Origin: Amycolatopsis australiensis | GTDB lineage: Bacteria; Actinomycetota; Actinomycetes; Mycobacteriales; Pseudonocardiaceae | Direction of reading: 5' to 3' | Assembly: GCF_900119165.1 (NCBI RefSeq) | Contig: NZ_FPJG01000006.1 | Location: forward strand, 1,426,001 to 1,490,000 | Length of the DNA stretch: 64,000 nucleotides | In this document: in pieces, positions 15,760-23,287 of the stretch | Position numbering within the stretch: the first letter of the stretch is position 1 | Layout of the letters: every line of letters starts with the position of its first letter | Position numbers and translations under genes: made by a program | The notes under the pieces: model-generated | Told to the model about the DNA's origin: nothing | What the model saw: the letters and a program-made list of their open reading frames with translations, nothing else | Databases searched by the model: none

Positions 15760-15792
15760 TGAGGTCTGAAAACCCGCCGGAAGGATGGCACC

Positions 15793-16533
15793 ATGACCGC
15801 TATGAACCCCGGCCAAGGCAAGGCCGACCTGCGCCGCGCCGACGGCAGCCCGGTGCGGGTCCTCGTCGTCGACGACGAGGCGACGCTGGCCGAGCTCGTG
15901 TCGATGGCCCTGCGCATGGAGGGCTGGGAGGTGCGCAGCGCGGGTGACGGCACCGAAGCCGTCCGGATCGCGCGGGACTTCCGGCCCGACGCCGTCGTCC
16001 TCGACGTCATGCTCCCCGACTTCAGCGGTCTCGAGGTCCTGCGCCGGATGCGCGCGGAGGCGCCGAACCTGCCCGTGCTCTTCCTGACGGCGAAGGACGC
16101 GGTCGAGGACCGCATCGCCGGGCTCACCGCGGGCGGCGACGACTACGTGACCAAGCCGTTCAGCCTCGAAGAGGTCGCGCTGCGCCTGCGTGCGCTGCTG
16201 CGCCGGGCCGGCGGGGTCAGCGGCGCGAGCGGGTCGACGCTGGTGGTCGGCGACCTGACCCTCGACGAGGACAGCCGCGAGGTGCACCGCGGTGGCGACC
16301 TGGTGCCGCTGACCGCGACCGAGTTCGAGCTGCTGCGCTACCTCATGCGCAACCCGAAGCGGGTGCTGTCGAAGGCCCAGATCCTGGACCGCGTGTGGAG
16401 CTACGACTTCGGCGGCCAGGCCAACATCGTCGAGCTCTACATCTCCTACCTGCGCAAGAAGATCGACGCCGACCGCGAGCCGATGATCCACACCATGCGG
16501 GGCGCCGGGTATGTCCTCAAACCCGCCGGCTGA
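15793..16533 (+). CDS. OmpR-family response regulator
   Basis: 246 aa. The receiver domain begins VRVLVVDDE with phosphoacceptor Asp71 (VVLDVMLPDFSG) and Lys in YVTKPFSLEE. The winged helix occupies about residues 150-245 (LTATEFELLRYLMRNPKRVLSKAQIL, YISYLRKKID, GAGYVLKPAG). It resembles the TrcR/MprA-type regulators of mycobacteria. GGAAGG is upstream of the ATG. It overlaps the histidine kinase by 23 bp. Phased CACAG boxes precede this operon, the divergent gene and the downstream GT39 gene. Confidence 0.95.
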   Translation: MTAMNPGQGKADLRRADGSPVRVLVVDDEATLAELVSMALRMEGWEVRSAGDGTEAVRIARDFRPDAVVLDVMLPDFSGLEVLRRMRAEAPNLPVLFLTAKDAVEDRIAGLTAGGDDYVTKPFSLEEVALRLRALLRRAGGVSGASGSTLVVGDLTLDEDSREVHRGGDLVPLTATEFELLRYLMRNPKRVLSKAQILDRVWSYDFGGQANIVELYISYLRKKIDADREPMIHTMRGAGYVLKPAG

Positions 16534-18019
16534 ACCGAAGCGCGCCCGACGGCCGTGGTCGCTGCGGCGGCGGCTGATCGTCCAGCTCGCCGCGCTGCTC
16601 GCGCTCGTGTGCCTGGTCGTCGGCGTGGTCACGGAGTTCGCGCTCAGCGAGTTCCTCGTCGGCCAGCAGGACAAGCGGCTGGCCGCGGCGAGCGAACGCG
16701 CGTCGCACGGCAGCGAACGTCCGCAACCGTGGCCCTACGGCGAAGCGCCGCCGCCGGACCCGCTGCGCGTGCTCGGCCAGGGCGACGGCACGCTCGCCGT
16801 CGTCCAGTCCGGCTCGGTCGCCCAGGCCGGCGTGCTCGACTCCACCGTCGGCGTGCCGTCCAAGCGCAAGGCGCCGTTCAAGGGCATCCCGAAGGAGCAG
16901 GTGCTGGCGCTGCTCGCGCTGCCGTCCGACGGCAAGCAGCGCAGCATCGACCTCGGCGGCAGCCTCGGCGAGTACCGGGTCGTCTCGACGACGTCGCCCA
17001 ACGGCGAAAAGACGGTCATCGGCCTGCCGCTCAGGGACGTCAACGAGACGCTCTGGCGGCTCGGGTTCATCCTCGGCGGCGTCGCGCTGGCCGGGATCCT
17101 CGTGGCGGGCGCGGTCGGCGCGGCCACGATCCGCCGCACCATGCAGCCGCTCGACCGGCTGGCCGCGACCGCGACGCGCGTCTCCGAGCTGCCGCTGGAC
17201 CGCGGCGAAGTCGCGCTGTCCGAACGCGTCCCGGAAGCCGACACCGACCCGAACACCGAGGTCGGCAAGGTCGGCTCGGCGCTGAACCGGATGCTGCAGC
17301 ACGTCGCGAACGCGCTGAGCGCGCGGCACGCCAGCGAAAACCGGGTCCGCCAGTTCGTCGCGGACGCCAGCCACGAGCTGCGCACGCCGCTGGCGGCGAT
17401 CCGCGGGTACGCCGAGCTGACCCGGCGCAGCGGCGAGCAGGTGCCGCCGGACGTCGCGTTCGCGATGAGCCGCGTCGAGTCGGAGTCGCGCCGGATGACG
17501 ACGCTGGTGGAGGACCTGCTGCTGCTCGCCCGGCTCGACTCCGGCCGCCCGGTGGTGCCCGAGTGGGTCGACCTGTGCCGCCTGGTGGCCGACGCGGTCG
17601 CGGACGCGCACGTCGCCGGCCCGGACCACAAGTGGCTGATGGACGTGCCCGGCGAGCCGATCGGCGTCCTCGGCGACGCGGGCCAGCTGCACCAGGTGGT
17701 GATCAACGTGCTGGCCAACGCCCGCACGCACACGCCGCCGGGTACGACGGTGACCACGAGCTTGTCCACTTCGGACGGAATTGTCCGGCTGCGCGTCGCC
17801 GACGACGGCCCCGGCATCCCGCCGGACATCCTCCCGGACGTCTTCGAGCGCTTCGCCCGCGGCGACAATTCGCGTTCGCGGGCCGCGGGCAGCACCGGGC
17901 TCGGGCTGGCGATCGTGGCCGCGGTGGTCGGCGCGCACGGTGGGCGGGTCGGCGTGGTCAGCCGCCCGGGGCGCACGGAGTTCGAGATCACCTTCCGGGA
18001 GGCCCCGGCGCCGGCGTGA
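16511..18019 (+). CDS. HAMP-type sensor histidine kinase
   Basis: 502 aa. Two transmembrane helices (about 20-45 and 183-205) bracket an extracellular sensor domain of about 135 residues. HAMP (206-270) leads to HisKA with DASHELRTPLAAI (His288) and HATPase boxes (INVLANARTHTPPGTTV, ADDGPGIP, GSTGLGLAIV). It is the cognate partner of the overlapping OmpR regulator, as in TrcS/MprB-type pairs. The signal is unknown; the sensor loop carries no recognised domain by eye. Confidence 0.95.
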   Translation: MSSNPPAEPKRARRPWSLRRRLIVQLAALLALVCLVVGVVTEFALSEFLVGQQDKRLAAASERASHGSERPQPWPYGEAPPPDPLRVLGQGDGTLAVVQSGSVAQAGVLDSTVGVPSKRKAPFKGIPKEQVLALLALPSDGKQRSIDLGGSLGEYRVVSTTSPNGEKTVIGLPLRDVNETLWRLGFILGGVALAGILVAGAVGAATIRRTMQPLDRLAATATRVSELPLDRGEVALSERVPEADTDPNTEVGKVGSALNRMLQHVANALSARHASENRVRQFVADASHELRTPLAAIRGYAELTRRSGEQVPPDVAFAMSRVESESRRMTTLVEDLLLLARLDSGRPVVPEWVDLCRLVADAVADAHVAGPDHKWLMDVPGEPIGVLGDAGQLHQVVINVLANARTHTPPGTTVTTSLSTSDGIVRLRVADDGPGIPPDILPDVFERFARGDNSRSRAAGSTGLGLAIVAAVVGAHGGRVGVVSRPGRTEFEITFREAPAPA

Positions 18020-18027
18020 CGGCGATC

Positions 18028-18065
18028 CACAGCCGGCACACAGCTTCGCCACAAGTTCACCACAT
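18028..18065 (+). promoter_or_regulatory. Phased CACAG-like boxes upstream of the GT39 gene
   Basis: CACAG (18028), CACAG (18039), CACAA (18050) and CACAT (18061) start exactly 11 bases apart in the 69-bp gap between the histidine kinase and GT39 genes. The same motif and period appear in the divergon at 15.7 kb, so GT39 likely has its own promoter under the same regulator. Confidence 0.65.
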
Positions 18066-18088
18066 GCGGCGCCGACACGGTGGGGCGC

Positions 18089-20002
18089 ATGACGACTACG
18101 CTGGCCGCGCCCGAACACGCCCAGCCCGCTCCCGAACCCGTCCGGAAACCGCGCTGGGTCAAGCCTTCCGTCGCCGCGCTGCTGCTCGGCACGGGCCTGC
18201 TCTACCTGTGGGACCTCGCGAAGACCGGCTGGGCCAACGACTTCTACGCGATGGCCGTCCAGGCCGGCACGTGGAGCTGGAAGGCGCTGTTCTTCGGTTC
18301 ACTCGATCCGGGCAATGTCGTCACCGTGGACAAACCGCCGTTTTCCCTGTGGATGATGGGGTTGTCGGGGCGGATCTTCGGGTTCTCCAGCTGGAGCCTG
18401 CTCGTGCCGGACGCGCTCGCCGGCGTCGCGTCGGTCGGGCTGCTCTACCTCGCCGTGCGGCGGCTGTCCGGGCCGGGCGCCGGGTTGCTCGCCGGGGCCC
18501 TGCTCGCGCTGACGCCGGTCGCCGCGCTCATGTTCCGCTACGACAACCCCGACGCCTTCCTCGTGCTCCTGCTCGTTGCCGGCGCGTACTGCGTCGTGCG
18601 CGCGCTGGAGCACGCCAGCACGAAGTGGCTGTTGCTCGCCGGGGTCGCGATCGGGTTCGGCTTCCTCGACAAGATGCTGCAGGCGTTCCTCGTCCTGCCC
18701 GCCTTCGTGCTGGCGTACGCGGTCGCGGCGCCGACGTCGCTCGGGCGGCGGTTCGGCCAGCTGCTCGCCGCGGCCGGCGCGGTCGTCGTCTCCGCGGGCT
18801 GGTGGATCCTCGTCGTCGCGCTGTGGCCGGCCGCCGCCCGGCCGTACATCAGCGGTTCCACCGACAACACCGTGCTGGAGCTGGCGTTCGGCTACAACGG
18901 CCTCGGCCGGATCTTCGGCGAGGGCCGCGGCGGGAGCGGCGGCCGGACGTTCACGCCGCCCGCCGGGCTGGAGCTGCCCGCCGGCGTGGAGCTGCCTCCC
19001 GGCGGCCGCGGCTTCGGCGGCGGCTTCGGCGGGCAGACTGGCCTGACTCGGTTGTTCAGCGGCGAGTTCGGCGGCGAGGCGTCGTGGCTGCTGCCTGCCG
19101 CGGTGCTCGGCCTGGCGGCGGGCCTGTGGTTCACGCGGCGCGCGCCGCGCACCGACCGGACGCGCGCGGCGCTGCTGCTGTGGGGTGGCTGGCTGGTCGT
19201 CACCGCGCTCGTGTTCAGCTACATGAGCGGCATCATCCACCCGTACTACACGGTCGCGCTGGCGCCGGGGATCGCCGCCACGCTGGGCATTTCCGTGCGC
19301 GAGCTCTGGCGCGGCCGGGCGAACCTCGCGGCGAGGGCGGTGCTGGCCGTGCTGCTCGCGGTGACCGCGGTCTGGAGCTTCCTGCTGCTCGCCAGGACGC
19401 CGGGCTGGCAGCCGTGGATCCGGTACGCGCTGCTCGTGCTCGCCGCGGCCGCCGTCCTCGGGCTGCTCTTCGGCACGGACCGGCTCCGGCGGCTGGGTCC
19501 GGTCGTGGCCGTGCTGGGCCTGTGCGGCGCGCTGCTCGGGACGACGTCCTTCACGCTCGCCACGGCATCGTCCGCGCATTCCGGCGGGACGCCGTCGGCT
19601 GGGCCGCCCGTCGCCAGCGGACGCGGGTTCGGCCGCGGCCCTGTCGGCGGCTTCGGCACGGCGCAGGCCGACGCCGCACTGGTCGGCCTGCTGAAGGCCA
19701 CGACGACGAAGTGGGCGGCCGCGCAGAGCGGGGCCATGCAGTCGGCCGGGCTGGCGCTGGCGAGCGGACGGCCGGTGCTCGCGATCGGCGGCTTCAGCGG
19801 CAGCGACCCCGCGCCGACGCTCGAGCGGTTCCGGCAGTACGTCGCCGATGGCGACATCCACTACTACGTCGCCGGCGGCCGCGGCGGATTCGGCGGTGGC
19901 CGCGGGACCGCGGGGCAGATTCAGGCCTGGGTCGAGGCGAATTTCGCGCCGCGGTCGGTCGGCGGCACGACGGTTTACGACCTGACGAAATCTATCAATT
20001 GA
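18089..20002 (+). CDS. GT39/PMT-family membrane glycosyltransferase (ArnT/YkcB-like)
   Basis: About 637 aa. Multi-pass membrane protein with roughly 11-13 helices. The N-terminal block GWANDFYAMAVQAGTWSWKA and the motif NVVTVDKPPFSLWMMG are typical of PMT_2/GT39 enzymes (Asp of the first loop is catalytic in the family). RYDNPDAFLVLLL is also characteristic. Around residues 275-320 a Gly-rich insertion (RGGSGGRTFTPP, GGRGFGGGFGG) interrupts the helices, and the C-terminal soluble domain (residues about 490-635) is typical of YkcA/B-like proteins. These use polyprenyl-phosphate sugars to modify surface glycans or proteins. ATG at 18089 is preferred over the GTG at 18080. Likely regulated by the adjacent two-component system. 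Confidence 0.9.
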   Translation: MTTTLAAPEHAQPAPEPVRKPRWVKPSVAALLLGTGLLYLWDLAKTGWANDFYAMAVQAGTWSWKALFFGSLDPGNVVTVDKPPFSLWMMGLSGRIFGFSSWSLLVPDALAGVASVGLLYLAVRRLSGPGAGLLAGALLALTPVAALMFRYDNPDAFLVLLLVAGAYCVVRALEHASTKWLLLAGVAIGFGFLDKMLQAFLVLPAFVLAYAVAAPTSLGRRFGQLLAAAGAVVVSAGWWILVVALWPAAARPYISGSTDNTVLELAFGYNGLGRIFGEGRGGSGGRTFTPPAGLELPAGVELPPGGRGFGGGFGGQTGLTRLFSGEFGGEASWLLPAAVLGLAAGLWFTRRAPRTDRTRAALLLWGGWLVVTALVFSYMSGIIHPYYTVALAPGIAATLGISVRELWRGRANLAARAVLAVLLAVTAVWSFLLLARTPGWQPWIRYALLVLAAAAVLGLLFGTDRLRRLGPVVAVLGLCGALLGTTSFTLATASSAHSGGTPSAGPPVASGRGFGRGPVGGFGTAQADAALVGLLKATTTKWAAAQSGAMQSAGLALASGRPVLAIGGFSGSDPAPTLERFRQYVADGDIHYYVAGGRGGFGGGRGTAGQIQAWVEANFAPRSVGGTTVYDLTKSIN

Positions 20003-20602
20003 CAGAAAATCAGGCCATTGTTTCGGTCGTGTTAACTGTCGGGGAATCATTCGCGGATCCGAGACCGATGCGGTATCGGCGATGGCGTACACGTGTTCGA
20101 TTTCCGTCTCGCTGACCGGCGTATTCCGAACGATTGTTCGCCGCCGCCGCGTGGCGCTCGGTGATGATCTCGACGTGCGGCGGCGACGAGGGACTACTGC
20201 CCGTGCACTTGCACGCTGAGCGCGGGTGATCTTGGCCGGACGGCCGACAGAAAACAGCCTTCGCGAACGTCGATCATGCCGGTTGACACGGTCGTGGGTC
20301 ACTCTTTCGGACGCACTCCCGGGGCGTTGTGGGGATCTTGTGCTACTCGCTAGGCTCTCCGCCGGGAGAGGGACAAGGGGTGGCCGGCCGGTGCGGTGAG
20401 TGCCGGATTTCGCGGTGCTCCCGGTCCGCGTTCTCCCGCCATGACCCGATCAGGTGCGGCTGGAAGAGAGCAGCGATGACCGTGCGCGGTGGCGCAGCTC
20501 GGCCGGACGCACCTCGTCGTCGTCACCAGTCGTAACCCCGAGCACCGCAATTCCCCTTTCGGTACGGCACCACTCCACGTCCCCCGCACCCTGGAGTTCG
20601 TT
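20003..20602. other. 600-bp intergenic region upstream of the ABC transporter
   Basis: The first 150 bases are the most AT-rich stretch nearby (around 20005-20060) and may hold promoters. A small hairpin CTCTCC-GCCG-GGAGAG lies near 20355-20370. A short leader ORF is at 20476-20535. I looked for TPP, cobalamin, SAM and guanidine riboswitch cores and saw none. Confidence 0.5.
20476..20535 (+). CDS. Possible leader peptide upstream of the ABC transporter
   Basis: A 19-residue frame (MTVRGGAARPDAPRRRHQS) whose ATG is preceded by GGAAGAG at good spacing. It ends 67 bp before the GTG of the substrate-binding protein. It might be a regulatory uORF. Arg content is high but there is no run of one amino acid beyond three Arg. 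Could be chance. Confidence 0.25.
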   Translation: MTVRGGAARPDAPRRRHQS

Positions 20603-21610
20603 GTGATTTCCCGTTCCCGCTTCCGCCCGCTGACGGTGCTGCTGACCTTGCTGCTCCTCGCCGGGGTCACCGCCGGGTGCAGCGACAGTTCCGCGTCCGG
20701 CACCGGCGGCAAGATCACGCTCGGGTTCAGCGCGTGGCCGGGCTGGTTCCCCTGGCAGGTGGCGCAGGAACAGGGCCTGTTCGCCAAGAACGGCGTGAAC
20801 GTCGACCTCAAGTACTTCGACAACTACACCGACAGCATCAACGCGCTCTCCAGCGGCGCGATCGACGCCAACAGCCAGACCCTCAACGACACGCTCTCCT
20901 CGCTTTCGGGTGGCGCGAAGCTGTCGATCGTGCTGGTGAACGACAACTCCACCGGCAACGACAAGATCATCGCGCGGGACGGGATCACCAGCGTCGCCGA
21001 TCTCAAGGGCAAGAAGGTCGCCGTCGAGCAGGGTGCGGTCGACCACTACCTGCTGCTGCTCGCGCTGCAGGAGGCGAAGCTGACCGAAAAGGACATCCAG
21101 CTGGTCAACCTGCCGACCGACGCCGCGGCGGCCGCGTTCGCCGGCGGCCAGGTCGACGCGGTGGCCGCGTTCGCGCCGTTCACCTCCAAGGCCCTCGAGC
21201 GCCAGGGCAGCCGCGCGATCTCCTCGTCGGCGGAGTTCCCCGGCGCGATCCCGGACCACCTCGTCACGTCGCAGAAGCTGGTCAAGGAGCACCCGAAGGA
21301 CGTGCAGGCGCTGGTCAACACCTGGTTCGAGACGCTCAGCTGGATCAAGGGCAACAAGGACGCGGCCGTGAAGATCATGGCCAAGCGCGGTGGTGTCTCG
21401 GACGCCGACTACAAGACCTACGACGCCGGCACGACGATCTTCACGCGTCAGCAGAACCTCGACGCGTTCACCCCCGGCGTCACGGCGCAGCACCTGGACT
21501 TCCAGGCGAACAAGATCATCGACTTCATCGTGAACACCGGCCTCGCGCAGCAGCGGCCGTCGCTGGACGGGCTGTTCGACGACCAGTTCGTGAAGGCCGT
21601 ACCGCGGTGA
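20603..21610 (+). CDS. ABC transporter substrate-binding lipoprotein, SsuA/NrtA/TauA type
   Basis: 335 aa from GTG at 20603 (GGAG upstream). Basic residues, a hydrophobic stretch and lipobox TAGC near residue 24 mark a lipoprotein. The mature part begins KITLGFSAWPGWFPWQVAQEQGLF and contains ALSSGAIDANSQTLNDTL and VADLKGKKVAVEQGAVDHYLLLLAL, the pattern of NMT1/SsuA-like proteins binding nitrate, sulfonate, taurine, pyrimidine or urea-derived ligands. The longer frame to 20489 would lack a signal at its N-terminus and is rejected. It overlaps the permease by 4 bp. Confidence 0.9.
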   Translation: MISRSRFRPLTVLLTLLLLAGVTAGCSDSSASGTGGKITLGFSAWPGWFPWQVAQEQGLFAKNGVNVDLKYFDNYTDSINALSSGAIDANSQTLNDTLSSLSGGAKLSIVLVNDNSTGNDKIIARDGITSVADLKGKKVAVEQGAVDHYLLLLALQEAKLTEKDIQLVNLPTDAAAAAFAGGQVDAVAAFAPFTSKALERQGSRAISSSAEFPGAIPDHLVTSQKLVKEHPKDVQALVNTWFETLSWIKGNKDAAVKIMAKRGGVSDADYKTYDAGTTIFTRQQNLDAFTPGVTAQHLDFQANKIIDFIVNTGLAQQRPSLDGLFDDQFVKAVPR

Positions 21611-22479
21611 CCGGCCCCGCACAGCAGCTCGCCGAACGGCAGGAGTCCGGCCGTCCGGACTGGGCACCGCTGCCGCGCCGGTCGGCGCCGAAGACCGCGT
21701 CGCCGCTGTTTTCCTTGCGCACGCCCATTTCCGCGAGGGCGCGCTGGCGGCTGGCGGTGCTGTCGTTCGCGGTCCCGTTCCTCGTGTGGGTCGCGCTGAG
21801 CGTCAGCGGGGCCGTCGACCCGACGTTCCTGCCGTCCCCGGCCGCGGTCGTCAAGGCCGGGGCCGGCATGGCGGGCACCGGCGAGCTGTTCGACGACCTC
21901 TGGGCGACGACCCAGCGGGTGCTCGAAGGCTTCGGCCTGGCCGTGCTCGTCTCGGTGCCGCTGGGCATCCTGATGGGCGGCTTCGCCGGCGGGCAGGCGT
22001 TCTTCGAGCCGCTCCTCGGGCTGCTGCGCTACCTGCCGGCGAGCGCGTTCATCCCGCTGCTGATCATCTGGCTCGGCATCGGCGAGCCGTCGAAGATCGC
22101 CATCCTCTTCATTGGGACGGTCTTCTTCAACACGCTGATGACCGCCGACGTCGTGCGCGGCGTGCCGACCGCGCTCATCGACGTCTCCTACACCCTCGGC
22201 GCGCGCCGGGGCGAGGTGCTGCGCAAGATCGTCGTGCCGCACTCGCTGCCGGGCATGATCGACGCGATCCGCGTCAACTCCGCCGCCGCGTGGAACTTCG
22301 TGGTCGTCGCCGAGCTGATCAACTCCTCGGCCGGCCTCGGCCACCGGATCGTGCTCGCGCAGCGGTTCCTGCGGACGGACCAGATCTTCGCCGTGCTCGT
22401 GGTCATCGGGATCGCCGGCCTGGTCATCGACGTCCTGCTGCGCCTGCTGCGCACGCGGGTCGGGAAGTGGGCGGCATGA
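21607..22479 (+). CDS. ABC transporter permease, SsuC/TauC type
   Basis: 290 aa from a GTG overlapping the upstream stop (GTGA). An N-terminal cytoplasmic tail of about 45 residues precedes six helices. The BPD_transp_1 coupling loop (VSYTLGARRGEVLRKIVVPHSLPGMIDAIRV) is well conserved with Gly at the EAA-like position. It works with the lipoprotein upstream and the ATPase that follows with another 4-bp overlap. Confidence 0.93.
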   Translation: MTGPAQQLAERQESGRPDWAPLPRRSAPKTASPLFSLRTPISARARWRLAVLSFAVPFLVWVALSVSGAVDPTFLPSPAAVVKAGAGMAGTGELFDDLWATTQRVLEGFGLAVLVSVPLGILMGGFAGGQAFFEPLLGLLRYLPASAFIPLLIIWLGIGEPSKIAILFIGTVFFNTLMTADVVRGVPTALIDVSYTLGARRGEVLRKIVVPHSLPGMIDAIRVNSAAAWNFVVVAELINSSAGLGHRIVLAQRFLRTDQIFAVLVVIGIAGLVIDVLLRLLRTRVGKWAA

Positions 22480-23264
22480 CGCTGGAACTGCGGAACGTCG
22501 CGAAGGACTACACCGTCCGCGGCGAGGTGACGCGCGCGCTCGACGGCGTCGACCTGGAGGTGCTGCGCGGCGAGTTCGTCTGCGTCGTCGGCGCGAGCGG
22601 CTCGGGCAAGTCGACGCTGCTTTCGCTGGTGGCCGGGCTGGGCAAGCCGACCGAGGGTGAGATCGTGCTCGACGGCGTCCCGGTGACCGGCCCGGGCCCG
22701 GACCGCGGGCTCGTGTTCCAGGCCGGCGCGCTGTACCCGTGGCGCAACGTCGAGAAGAACGTCGCGTTCGGACTCGAGCTGCTCGCGCTCGACGCCGCCG
22801 AGCGCGCCAAGCGCGTGGACTGGTACCTCGCCGAGACCGGGCTCGACACCGTGCGCACGTCGCTGCCGAAGCAGCTTTCCGGCGGCCAGAAGCAGCGCGT
22901 GGCGATCGCGCGGGCGCTGGCGTGCGAACCGGACGTGCTGCTGCTGGACGAACCCTTCGGCGCCTTGGACGTCCAGACCAAAGAGGACATGCAGGTGCTC
23001 ATCCGCCAGGTCTGGGCCGACACCGGCACCACGGTGCTGATGGTGACCCACGACGTCGAGGAAGCGGTGTTCCTGGGCGGCCGGGTCGTGGTGCTCGCCT
23101 CCGACCCCGGCCGGATCGCCGCCGACGTCGAGGTGACGCTGCCGGCCGAGCGGGACCTGGCGGTGAAGCGCGAACCGGCGTTCCTCGCGCTGCGCGCCCG
23201 GATCGAGGACCTCGTCCGGGAGCAGCACCGCGGGCACGTGAGCCGGGTGGCCGCGGACGGGTGA
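22476..23264 (+). CDS. ABC transporter ATPase, SsuB/TauB type
   Basis: 262 aa. Walker A GASGSGKST (39-47), Q-loop VFQAGALYPWRNV, signature LSGGQKQR, Walker B and D-loop LLLDEPFGALDVQT, and switch His in MVTHDVEEAVFL. The pattern is that of the nitrate/sulfonate/taurine group. ATG overlaps the permease stop by 4 bp. The conservon begins only 23 bases after its stop, so the two sets may be cotranscribed. Confidence 0.95.
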   Translation: MTLELRNVAKDYTVRGEVTRALDGVDLEVLRGEFVCVVGASGSGKSTLLSLVAGLGKPTEGEIVLDGVPVTGPGPDRGLVFQAGALYPWRNVEKNVAFGLELLALDAAERAKRVDWYLAETGLDTVRTSLPKQLSGGQKQRVAIARALACEPDVLLLDEPFGALDVQTKEDMQVLIRQVWADTGTTVLMVTHDVEEAVFLGGRVVVLASDPGRIAADVEVTLPAERDLAVKREPAFLALRARIEDLVREQHRGHVSRVAADG

Positions 23265-23287
23265 GAACGGAAGAGGAAGGTGGCGGG

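Noticed and set aside
20339..20480. Riboswitch (guanidine-I, TPP or SAM) upstream of the SsuA-type transporter
   Set aside because: CTAGG and a hairpin are present but the conserved core elements of these classes are not.
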